Source of the DNA: Ruminococcaceae bacterium UBA1785
GTDB taxonomy: Bacteria > Bacillota > Clostridia > Oscillospirales > Acutalibacteraceae
NCBI GenBank assembly: GCA_002314555.1
Contig: DCGF01000088.1
Location: forward strand, 7,335-13,748
Direction of reading: 5' to 3'
DNA: 6,414 nucleotides
The position numbers were made by a program, and so were the translations under genes. A model generated the notes under the pieces. That model was not told the origin of the DNA. It saw nothing but the letters and a program-made list of their open reading frames with translations, and ran no database searches. Shown here piece after piece: positions 1 to 5,857 of the stretch (its first letter is position 1; each line of letters begins with the position of its first letter).

Positions 1-599
1 CTGAGCAGGCTGTAAACTGGGACTTCCTCCGTGAGGTTATTAAGAATAACGAAGGAATGGGATGCGGCGAAAACGGACAGGTTAAAGTGTTAAACTTATT
101 TGCCTACACAGGTGGTGCGACTATAGCAGCTCTCTCAGAAGATGCAGCAGTTGTTCACGTAGATGCTTCAAAAGGTATGGTTGCTTATGCTAAGGAGAAC
201 GCAGTAGCATCTGGCCTTCAGGACAGATTCTGTCGCTGGCTTGTCGATGACTGTGAGAAGTTTATAGAGCGTGAGATTCGTCGTGGTAATAAATACGACA
301 TCATCATTATGGACCCACCATCATACGGTAGAGGCCCAGGCGGAGAGGTTTGGCAGCTTGAAGATAAAATCTTCGACTTCGTTGATTTGGCCTCACAGGT
401 CCTCTCAGATAACCCTATGATGGTTCTTATCAATTCATATACCACAGGACTTTCACCATCTGTTATGAGCTACATCTTAGGCTCAACTGTATCAAAGAAA
501 TACGGCGGAAAAGTAACCTGTGATGAAATTGGCCTTATGACTACAGATACCGGTATGGCTTTGCCTTGCGGTGCATCAGCAATTTGGTCGCAGAAGTAA
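1..599 (+). CDS. Class I SAM-dependent methyltransferase, RlmI/RlmK-like (5' truncated by window)
   Basis: This is the C-terminal part of a methyltransferase that transfers a methyl group from S-adenosylmethionine, probably to RNA. The frame is open from base 3 to the TAA at 597-599 and gives 198 visible residues. The true start lies upstream: the ATG at 57 falls inside a sequence (EQAVNWDFLRE, from base 3) that already looks like the family, so roughly the first 90-100 residues are missing. Visible landmarks are the SAM-binding motif I, NLFAYTGGAT (visible residues 31-40), the acidic HVDASKGMV loop (52-60), and the motif IV-type DPPSYGRGPGG (104-114), which in related enzymes lines the active site. 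VLINSYTTGL (141-150) follows. The family assignment (COG1092-like, Methyltrans_SAM) is from motif recognition. The substrate is not determinable; 23S rRNA cytosine or guanine is a guess from relatives. It ends 29 bases before ecfA1, so cotranscription is plausible. Confidence 0.88.
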   Translation, partial: EQAVNWDFLREVIKNNEGMGCGENGQVKVLNLFAYTGGATIAALSEDAAVVHVDASKGMVAYAKENAVASGLQDRFCRWLVDDCEKFIEREIRRGNKYDIIIMDPPSYGRGPGGEVWQLEDKIFDFVDLASQVLSDNPMMVLINSYTTGLSPSVMSYILGSTVSKKYGGKVTCDEIGLMTTDTGMALPCGASAIWSQK

Positions 600-611
600 A
601 TCTTCGATAAG

Positions 612-617
612 AAGGAG
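612..617 (+). promoter_or_regulatory. Ribosome binding site deciding the TTG start of ecfA1
   Basis: AAGGAG lies 11 bases before the TTG at 629. The nearby ATG at 636 is out of frame with the ATPase, and no in-frame ATG occurs before the conserved ABC fold begins, so TTG at 629 is the best start. Confidence 0.7.
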
Positions 618-628
618 AGAAGTTACCC

Positions 629-1480
629 TTGGAAAATGATATCATTCTCCAATTTAATAATGTGTTCTTTACCTATGATGAAGAGACGGAAGAAACTCAG
701 AGTGCAGAGCCACACTGGGCTGTTAAAGGTGTGTCTTTAGATGTTCATAAGGGTGACTATATAGCAGTGCTTGGTCATAATGGTTCAGGTAAATCAACTT
801 TGGCCAAACTCTCGAACGCTATCTTGATTCCTGACAAAGGTCAGGTTTTAGTAAACGGCATTCCGACCACAGACGAAGATAAGACTATGGAGATTCGTCA
901 GCATGTCGGTATGGTTTTCCAAAACCCAGATAATCAGATTGTTGCGACTATAGTTGAAGAGGATGTGGCTTTCGGTCCTGAGAACTTAGGACTTAAGCCT
1001 GAGAAAATCAGAAAACGTGTTGATGATGCTCTCCATGCTGTTGGCATGTACGAGTTTAGAGAGAAAGAACCTCATAAACTCTCAGGTGGCCAAAAGCAGA
1101 GAGTGGCTATAGCTGGCATCATCGCTATGCAGCCTGAATGTATCGTCCTTGACGAATCAACTGCTATGCTTGATCCAAAGGGCAGAAAAGAAGTAATGGC
1201 GACTATTGAGTCTCTTCATAATGACCTCGGTATGGCTGTAGTTACAATCACTCATAACATGGACGAAGCGGTCCTTGCTGACAAAGTAGTCGTTATGGAA
1301 AAAGGTGAGATACTTTTCTCTGGAACTCCAAGAGAAGTCTTTAAGAACGTTGAAGAGCTTAGACGAGTAGGGCTTGATGTTCCTCAGTCGACACTCCTCG
1401 CTATGAAACTTGGTCTTAAAGATGAAGTCTTAACCCCTGAAGAATGCGCAGAAGCAATACTTAAAGATTGGAAGAAATAA
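629..1480 (+). CDS. ecfA1: ECF transporter ATPase EcfA1
   Basis: This is one of the two cytoplasmic ABC ATPases that power an energy-coupling factor importer for vitamins or metal ions, working as a heterodimer with EcfA2 on the membrane protein EcfT. All nucleotide-binding motifs are intact in the 283 residues: Walker A GHNGSGKST (49-57), Q-loop FQNPDNQ (Q98), signature LSGGQ (151-155), Walker B CIVLDE (171-176, catalytic E176), D-loop LDPKGR (181-186) and the switch histidine H209 in THNMDEA. The DESTAMLDPKGR form, with Ser where most ABC ATPases have Pro, is typical of EcfA1 and separates it from EcfA2. A short acidic insert (about residues 17-27) sits between strand 1 and the conserved VKGVSL. 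The start is TTG with a good ribosome binding site at 612-617. The gene is followed after one base by ecfA2, so the two are almost certainly cotranscribed. Confidence 0.95.
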   Translation: MENDIILQFNNVFFTYDEETEETQSAEPHWAVKGVSLDVHKGDYIAVLGHNGSGKSTLAKLSNAILIPDKGQVLVNGIPTTDEDKTMEIRQHVGMVFQNPDNQIVATIVEEDVAFGPENLGLKPEKIRKRVDDALHAVGMYEFREKEPHKLSGGQKQRVAIAGIIAMQPECIVLDESTAMLDPKGRKEVMATIESLHNDLGMAVVTITHNMDEAVLADKVVVMEKGEILFSGTPREVFKNVEELRRVGLDVPQSTLLAMKLGLKDEVLTPEECAEAILKDWKK

Positions 1481-1481
1481 A

Positions 1482-2345
1482 ATGTCGATTTTAAAAACCG
1501 ACAATTTAACATATAAGTACGGTGTGGGAACTCCTTTTGAAGTGACTGCGCTTGACTCAGTGAACCTTGATATTGAAGAGGGTGAGCTTGTAGCAGTAAT
1601 CGGTCATACCGGTTCTGGTAAGTCCACTCTTATTCAGCATTTCAACGGTCTTTTAAAACCTACTTCAGGTAAGGTATACGTTGATGGTCAGGATATCTGG
1701 GAGAGTAAAGCATCACTTAAAGCAGCACGCTTTAAAGTTGGTCTTTGCTTCCAATACCCAGAATATCAGCTTTTTGAGGAGACTGCATTTAAGGACATAG
1801 CTTTTGGCCCAAAGAACATGGGCCTTTCAGACGCAGAAGTTAAGGAGAGAGTTTTAAAAGCAGCTGAATATACAGGTGTAACTTCTGAGATGCTCGAAAA
1901 ATCTCCATTTGATCTCTCGGGCGGTGAGAAGCGTAGAGTCGCTATCGCCGGAGTTATGGCTATGGAACCTAAGATTCTTATCCTTGATGAACCTACATCA
2001 GGTCTTGACCCTAAGGGACGTGACCAGATTTTACATCTCATTAGAAATTACAAAAACGAGACCGGTAGTACAGTAATGATTGTCTCTCACTCTATGGAGG
2101 ATGTTGCTCGCTATGCCACAAAGGTACTCGTAATAAATAAATCACAGGTCGTAAGTTATGACACTCCACCGATGACCTTCTCTAAAGCAGAGGAACTCAG
2201 TGGATACGGACTCGACGTGCCTGAGATTACCAAAGTCTTCTTAGAACTTAAGAAGCGTGGACTCCCAGTTAGAACTGACGTCTACACTTTAGAGTTTGGA
2301 ATGAACGAACTTAAAAAACTCCGAGAGGAGGGCTTTAAGTTATGA
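1482..2345 (+). CDS. ecfA2: ECF transporter ATPase EcfA2
   Basis: This is the second ABC ATPase of the energy-coupling factor module, partner of EcfA1. ATP hydrolysis by the pair drives EcfT and the bound substrate-binding S component. The 287 residues carry Walker A GHTGSGKST (41-49), Q-loop FQYPEYQLFEET (Q91), signature LSGGE (145-149), Walker B ILILDE (165-170, E170), DEPTSGLDPKGR (169-180) and the switch histidine H203 in SHSMEDVA. The FQYPEYQLF and VSHSMEDVA forms are characteristic of EcfA2. After the ATPase core comes the ECF-specific C-terminal region, including GYGLDVPEIT (241-250), which resembles VGLDVPQST in EcfA1 at about 247-255. The ATG lies one base after the ecfA1 stop, with GGAAG at 1470-1474 as ribosome binding site inside the end of ecfA1. 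The stop overlaps the ecfT start, implying coupled translation and matched subunit supply. Confidence 0.95.
   Translation: MSILKTDNLTYKYGVGTPFEVTALDSVNLDIEEGELVAVIGHTGSGKSTLIQHFNGLLKPTSGKVYVDGQDIWESKASLKAARFKVGLCFQYPEYQLFEETAFKDIAFGPKNMGLSDAEVKERVLKAAEYTGVTSEMLEKSPFDLSGGEKRRVAIAGVMAMEPKILILDEPTSGLDPKGRDQILHLIRNYKNETGSTVMIVSHSMEDVARYATKVLVINKSQVVSYDTPPMTFSKAEELSGYGLDVPEITKVFLELKKRGLPVRTDVYTLEFGMNELKKLREEGFKL
2326..2331 (+). promoter_or_regulatory. Ribosome binding site of ecfT inside ecfA2
   Basis: A consensus AGGAGG sits 10 bases before the ecfT ATG at 2342. It lies within the last codons of ecfA2 and supports the ATGA overlap start over later in-frame ATGs. Confidence 0.75.
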
Positions 2346-3154
2346 GTAATATAACTATCGGACAATTCTTCCCAGGAAACTCTGTCATTCACAGAATGGA
2401 CCCTAGAATGAAACTTGTCCTCACATTTATCTACATCATCTTAATCTTCGTATGTAAGAACTTCTTTGCATTAGGCGTGATGGTACTTAGCCTTATCGTA
2501 GTAATTCTTCTCTCAAAGATTCCTATGAAGATTATCTTTAAGAGCGTAAAACCGATAATGATAATTATCGCGTTTACAGCTGTTCTTAATATCTTCTACA
2601 TAGATGATGGAGATATTCTCTTCCAGTGGGCTTTCCTAAAAGTAACTACTACTGGTGTCTATACCGCAATCTTTATGATTGTCCGTATCACGGCATTGGT
2701 AATAGCGAGCTCCATGCTCACATATACTACAAGCCCAACACTTATCACTGACGGTATAGAACGTCTTTTATCTCCACTCAAATTCATGAAGAACAGCGTT
2801 CATACTATAGCCATGATGATGACTATAGCTCTAAGATTCATCCCTACACTTGTTGATGAATTTGAAAAGATAACTAACGCACAGAAGGCGCGAGGCGCCG
2901 ACCTTGAGACCGGCACTCTCGTAGAGAGGGCAAAGGCGCTCATACCTGTGCTCGTACCACTCTTCATCACTTCATTTAGACGAGCATACGAACTCGCCTT
3001 TGCTATGGAGTGCCGCTGTTATCACGGTGCCGAGGGCAGAACTCGAATGAAGATAATGAAGTATACAAAACTTGATGCTGTTGCTGCACTCTTTATTTTC
3101 ATAGTTGGCGGCGGCGTAATAGCTCTCAACATTTTCTTTGAGCATTTGATTTGA
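2342..3154 (+). CDS. ecfT: ECF transporter transmembrane protein EcfT
   Basis: This is the integral membrane scaffold of the energy-coupling factor transporter, which couples the EcfA1/EcfA2 ATPases to the S component in the cytoplasmic membrane. The 270 residues start with the family-typical GQFFPGNSVIHRMDPRMKL (7-25). Hydrophobic segments lie at about 26-58 (probably two helices), 70-86, 105-127, 152-170 and 244-266. The long cytoplasmic coupling region lies between about 171 and 243. Its two short Arg-containing motifs, which in this family contact the ATPases, are visible: KARGAD (A183-R184-G185) and MECRCYHG (C224-R225-C226). The second has Cys on both sides of the Arg where the textbook form is Ala-Arg-Gly. 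ATG overlaps the ecfA2 stop by four bases. No S-component gene is adjacent, so the module is probably shared among several S proteins encoded elsewhere. Confidence 0.94.
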   Translation: MSNITIGQFFPGNSVIHRMDPRMKLVLTFIYIILIFVCKNFFALGVMVLSLIVVILLSKIPMKIIFKSVKPIMIIIAFTAVLNIFYIDDGDILFQWAFLKVTTTGVYTAIFMIVRITALVIASSMLTYTTSPTLITDGIERLLSPLKFMKNSVHTIAMMMTIALRFIPTLVDEFEKITNAQKARGADLETGTLVERAKALIPVLVPLFITSFRRAYELAFAMECRCYHGAEGRTRMKIMKYTKLDAVAALFIFIVGGGVIALNIFFEHLI

Positions 3155-3169
3155 GTTTTATTATTCGAT

Positions 3170-3198
3170 CAAATTTATCTCTGTATTTTGCAAATTTA
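3170..3198 (+). repeat. Short direct repeat CAAATTTA, 21 bases apart
   Basis: CAAATTTA occurs at 3170-3177 and 3191-3198, start to start 21 bases, which is two turns of B-DNA. Such spacing puts both copies on one face of the helix, as in some regulator sites. In such AT-rich sequence an 8-base repeat may be chance. Confidence 0.3.
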
Positions 3199-3217
3199 AT
3201 TTATTCTTAATTATTAA
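3188..3217 (+). promoter_or_regulatory. Candidate sigma-A-type promoter for truA
   Basis: TTGCAA at 3188-3193 could be a -35 box, followed after 18 bases by TATTAA at 3212-3217 as a -10 box. Transcription would then begin about 25-30 bases before the truA ATG, just ahead of its ribosome binding site. The match is imperfect and AT-rich sequence gives many such hits. Confidence 0.3.
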
Positions 3218-3233
3218 TTAATCATAAATTAAG
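3206..3233. repeat. AT-rich inverted repeat before truA
   Basis: The arms CTTAATT (3206-3212) and AATTAAG (3227-3233) are perfect reverse complements, 14 bases apart. Between them lies the 8-base palindrome TTAATTAA (3214-3221). It overlaps the candidate -10 box, so it could be an operator, but base composition makes AT palindromes likely by chance. Confidence 0.3.
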
Positions 3234-3251
3234 CCGAACGAGGTAAACCTA

Positions 3252-4016
3252 ATGAGACAGATTCTTCTTAAAATTAAATACCTCGGAACAAACTACCACG
3301 GCTGGCAGGTTCAGGATAACGCTGTGACGGTCCAAGAGAAGCTTCAAGATGCTATAGAAGAAATCTTCCACGAACGCCTTGATTTGACCGGATGCAGCCG
3401 TACAGACGCCGGTGTGCACGCTAATGAATATTGCTGCACAGTGAAGACTGAGTCGGAGATAGACTGCTTTAAACTCCAAGGAGGTTTAAATGCAAAACTT
3501 CCTGATGATATCTCTGTATTTTCAGTCTCTGACGTGGACTTAGATTTTCATCCACGCTATTCCTGCAAAGGAAAGCAGTACATCTATAAAATTCATAACA
3601 GTGCGTCGAAGGATCCGTTCCTTCTTCATCGCGCACTTCATTATCCACAGCCACTTGATGACGCGCTCCTTGATAAGTGCGCAAAGGACTTTATCGGAAC
3701 TCACGACTTCTCCGCTCTCTGTGGAGCAAAGTCCGATATCGAGGACTGTACGCGAACCGTCTATGATGCCTCCGTCACACGTGACGGCGACCTTGTCACC
3801 TTCAGTGTCACCGGTGACGGCTTCCTTTATAATATGGTTCGCATTATGGTTGGGACTTTGCTCTTCATAAATGAGGGTAAGATTTCACCTGATGGAATCC
3901 CAATGATTTTAGAAAAGAAAGATAGAGCGCTTGCCGGTAGGACTGCTCCGGCTGAGGGTCTCTACTTAAACAAAGTTTATTTTGGAGGTGATGCAATTGG
4001 AAAAGAAGAAATTTAG
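3252..4016 (+). CDS. truA: tRNA pseudouridine synthase A (TruA)
   Basis: TruA converts uridines 38-40 in the anticodon stem-loop of many tRNAs to pseudouridine, in the cytoplasm and without a cofactor. The 254 residues match the usual length and architecture: N-terminal KYLGTNYHGWQVQ (9-21), the catalytic loop GCSRTDAGVHA (47-57) with nucleophilic Asp52, the HPRYSCKGKQYIYKI strand (100-114), HDFSALCG (151-158), FLYNMVRIMVGTL (191-203) and AGRTAPAEGLYL (228-239). The ATG is preceded by GAGGT at 3240-3244 with 7 bases of spacing. It follows ecfT as in many Firmicutes, but across a 97-base AT-rich gap. Its last 20 bases overlap the next gene, whose ribosome binding site lies inside truA. An imperfect 33-base-period repeat lies at 3774-3827 in the coding sequence. 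The function is confident; no key residue is missing. Confidence 0.96.
   Translation: MRQILLKIKYLGTNYHGWQVQDNAVTVQEKLQDAIEEIFHERLDLTGCSRTDAGVHANEYCCTVKTESEIDCFKLQGGLNAKLPDDISVFSVSDVDLDFHPRYSCKGKQYIYKIHNSASKDPFLLHRALHYPQPLDDALLDKCAKDFIGTHDFSALCGAKSDIEDCTRTVYDASVTRDGDLVTFSVTGDGFLYNMVRIMVGTLLFINEGKISPDGIPMILEKKDRALAGRTAPAEGLYLNKVYFGGDAIGKEEI
3984..3988 (+). promoter_or_regulatory. Ribosome binding site of the DUF5711-like gene, inside truA
   Basis: GGAGG (in GGAGGTGA, 3984-3991, matching the 16S 3' end) lies in the truA coding sequence. It is 8 bases from the in-frame TTG at 3997 but only 2 bases from the in-frame ATG at 3991, and it overlaps GTG at 3988. This decides for TTG 3997. Confidence 0.7.
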
Positions 4017-5154
4017 ATTTAGATTTACTAGGGGCATGCGCGTTGGCGCTAGAATTATGCTCTCTATAGCACTTGCACTTGTCTTATTCCTTATGGCGGC
4101 AGAACGCCTAAATATTGCAACAGTCACCGACATTAACGATAGCCTTAGAAGTTTTATGTCAGGACTTAATCCTGGCAGTGGTTATCCTTACGATGTAAAC
4201 TCAGGATCATTAAAAGATATCACAGTTTTAAACGGTGACCTCTTTATCTTGACTGGTCAGGATACTATCACTTTGGACTCAACAGCAAAGCAGGTTAAGT
4301 CCACATCTCACACCTATTCAACTCCTGCTATGAGCGCTAGGGGAAGTAAGGTTGTTGTATATAACAGAAACGGTAACCGCTTTAGAATTGAGAATAGAAC
4401 TGACACACTCTTCTCTGGCGAGACAGCTGACGATGAAAAAATCATCACAGCCGCTATGGGTGCGAAGGGAAATGTAGCTCTAGCTACTTTCTCATATGAC
4501 TGTGCATCAAAACTCATCGTTTACAGCAACAACTATAAGAACACAATTTTCTCTTGGTCCTGCGCACAGGACAGCATCACATCTGTTGACCTCTCCGATA
4601 ACGGAAGATATGCTGTTGTTTCAGCAGTTGGTGCTAGGGACGGCGAGATTTATTCGAAGGTAGTTGTTTTTGATTTCGACTATTCAGAGCCAAAGGCTGA
4701 ATATGAGTATTACGGAACAGCTATTTTAGCAGTTCACTTTGCAAAGAACGATAACGTTGTGGCTATAGGCGACAACCTTATCTCTTTCATAAAGGGCCTT
4801 AAGAACAAGTCCGACATCGAGTACGGTTCAAGTACACTTCAGGATTTTGCTTTCTCTGAGGATGGCTACACTGCTATAGCTCTTGCACAGCACGGCAGTA
4901 CAAACGAGCAGAAGATTCTCTGCTATTCAAATAGCCTCACACAGACTTTTGACAATGACTATGATAAGACTGTCAAATCTATGTATATGAGCGATGGACG
5001 TATCTGTGTTGTCTTTGACAGCGAAGTATACGTTATCAAAACCAGTGGTTCCACTTTAAAGAAATACGAGGCGGACCACACAGCAATTTCAGCATATAAT
5101 ATCGGCAACAGAACATATCTATATTCTGTTGGCGAAATTTCAAAATGTAAGTAA
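3997..5154 (+). CDS. DUF5711-like membrane-anchored propeller-type protein, function unknown
   Basis: This 385-residue protein has no assigned function. Residues 1-16 are highly basic (KKKFRFRFTRGMR), followed by one hydrophobic segment at about 17-36 (ends LVLFLMAAE). The rest is hydrophilic and by charge should lie outside the membrane. That part is built from repeating beta-strand units such as ITVLNGDLFILTG (75-87), ITSVDLSDNGRYAVVSAVG (194-212), AVHFAKNDNVVAIGD (245-259) and FAFSEDGYTAIALA (284-297). These resemble blades of a WD40/PQQ-like beta-propeller. The GSGYPYDVNSGS region (60-71) and overall layout recall DUF5711 proteins of Clostridia; this is from memory, not a search. I prefer TTG 3997 over ATG 3991, GTG 3988 or TTG 3982 because of ribosome binding site spacing; ATG 3991 would add two residues. 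It overlaps truA by 20 bases, so translation is probably coupled, and a phospholipid synthase follows after 17 bases. Confidence 0.85.
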   Translation: MEKKKFRFRFTRGMRVGARIMLSIALALVLFLMAAERLNIATVTDINDSLRSFMSGLNPGSGYPYDVNSGSLKDITVLNGDLFILTGQDTITLDSTAKQVKSTSHTYSTPAMSARGSKVVVYNRNGNRFRIENRTDTLFSGETADDEKIITAAMGAKGNVALATFSYDCASKLIVYSNNYKNTIFSWSCAQDSITSVDLSDNGRYAVVSAVGARDGEIYSKVVVFDFDYSEPKAEYEYYGTAILAVHFAKNDNVVAIGDNLISFIKGLKNKSDIEYGSSTLQDFAFSEDGYTAIALAQHGSTNEQKILCYSNSLTQTFDNDYDKTVKSMYMSDGRICVVFDSEVYVIKTSGSTLKKYEADHTAISAYNIGNRTYLYSVGEISKCK

Positions 5155-5171
5155 CGGGAGATGACCCTAAA

Positions 5172-5852
5172 ATGGGAAAAATTAGTAAATTCAGTAATCT
5201 TGAATCTCAATTTGAAGAGATGAGCGATGATGTATTTACAATACCAAACATCCTTTCAATGATTAGAATCATTGCGGTACCATTCTTTATCTACTTCTTT
5301 GTAACAGGTAAATACTTTATCGCAGTATTCATCATCTTCGTGTCTGGTATGACAGATTTATTTGATGGCAAAATTGCTCGTCACTTTAACCAAATCAGTA
5401 AGCTCGGAAAGCTCTTGGACCCAGCTGCCGACAAACTTACTGAAATAGCTGTGACACTCGTTTATTTTAGAGAGTTTCAGTTTTCCGATGACAATGTGTT
5501 AAAGATATTCTCTTATGTTTTCCTTCTCTATATTTTGAAGGAACTCACGATGCTCATCGGTAGTTTCATACTTCTCTCTATGGACATAGTTCCACAACCG
5601 GCTATCATTTACGGAAAAGTTGCGACAGTAGCATTCTATGTTGTTATGGGACTTTTGATGCTCTTTGCTCCAAGCTTCGGAGCACTTGCGAAGTTCTGGG
5701 TTATGCCTCATGAACTTATTATGTTCCTTGTTGCTATCTCAGCTACTTTGACAGTGGTAGCATTCATGTCTTACCTTCCGGATGTACATTCACAGGTTAA
5801 GGCTAAAAAAACAGAAAATGATTCAGAATCAAATTCAGATATAAAGGAATAA
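5172..5852 (+). CDS. CDP-alcohol phosphatidyltransferase family protein (PgsA-like)
   Basis: This membrane enzyme joins a phosphatidyl group from CDP-diacylglycerol to an alcohol, most likely glycerol-3-phosphate to give phosphatidylglycerol phosphate. The complete family signature D-x2-DG-x2-AR-x8-G-x3-D-x3-D is present: D62, D65, G66, A69, R70, G79, D83, D87. These residues bind the two metal ions and CDP in the family. Hydrophobic segments lie at about 31-43, 47-60, 89-99, 112-136, 146-167 and 180-200, consistent with the usual six helices. The family-typical start TIPNILSMIRI is at 23-33, after a polar extension of about 20 residues, and the last 25 residues are a charged tail. ATG at 5172 has GGGAG at 5156-5160. 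The in-frame ATG at 5220 is an alternative, but its upstream purines are too close. A cardiolipin or phosphatidylserine synthase cannot be excluded; PgsA is favoured by length and overall look. Confidence 0.88.
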   Translation: MGKISKFSNLESQFEEMSDDVFTIPNILSMIRIIAVPFFIYFFVTGKYFIAVFIIFVSGMTDLFDGKIARHFNQISKLGKLLDPAADKLTEIAVTLVYFREFQFSDDNVLKIFSYVFLLYILKELTMLIGSFILLSMDIVPQPAIIYGKVATVAFYVVMGLLMLFAPSFGALAKFWVMPHELIMFLVAISATLTVVAFMSYLPDVHSQVKAKKTENDSESNSDIKE

Positions 5853-5857
5853 ATTAA

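Larger units (their letters stand above)
3155..3251 (+). other. AT-rich intergenic gap between ecfT and truA
   Basis: These 97 bases are the only substantial noncoding stretch in the window and are strikingly AT-rich. They hold a direct repeat (CAAATTTA at 3170-3177 and 3191-3198), a palindromic AT segment (3206-3233) and the truA ribosome binding site. No GC-rich stem followed by a T run is present, so a standard intrinsic terminator for the ecf genes is not seen. The gap most likely separates two transcription units or adds an internal promoter. Confidence 0.6.

Noticed and set aside
57..59. ATG at 57 as the start of the methyltransferase
   Set aside because: The same frame is open to the window edge and the residues before it already fit the family, so the gene begins upstream of the window.
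218..445. Minus-strand open frame opposite the methyltransferase
   Set aside because: It lies wholly opposite a conserved methyltransferase sequence and its translation is low-complexity with no domain.
2887..2899. Small GC hairpin GGCGC-GAG-GCGCC in ecfT
   Set aside because: It encodes the conserved Ala-Arg-Gly motif, so the protein sequence and codon choice explain it. The stem is only 5 bases.
3144..3174. Inverted repeat ATTTGAT / ATCAAAT after ecfT as a terminator
   Set aside because: The 7-base stem is AT-only apart from one G-C pair, its loop is 17 bases, and no T run follows, so it does not look like an intrinsic terminator.
3601..3870. Plus-strand open frame overlapping truA in another frame
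   Set aside because: It lies inside clear truA coding sequence and its Ser/Thr-rich translation resembles a shifted reading of truA.
4959..5210. Minus-strand open frame across the end of the DUF5711-like gene
   Set aside because: It runs across two well-supported plus-strand genes and shows no recognisable protein features.
5161..5223. Short frame starting at ATG 5161 before the phosphatidyltransferase
   Set aside because: It encodes only about 20 residues, is out of frame with the real gene, overlaps it and has no family character.
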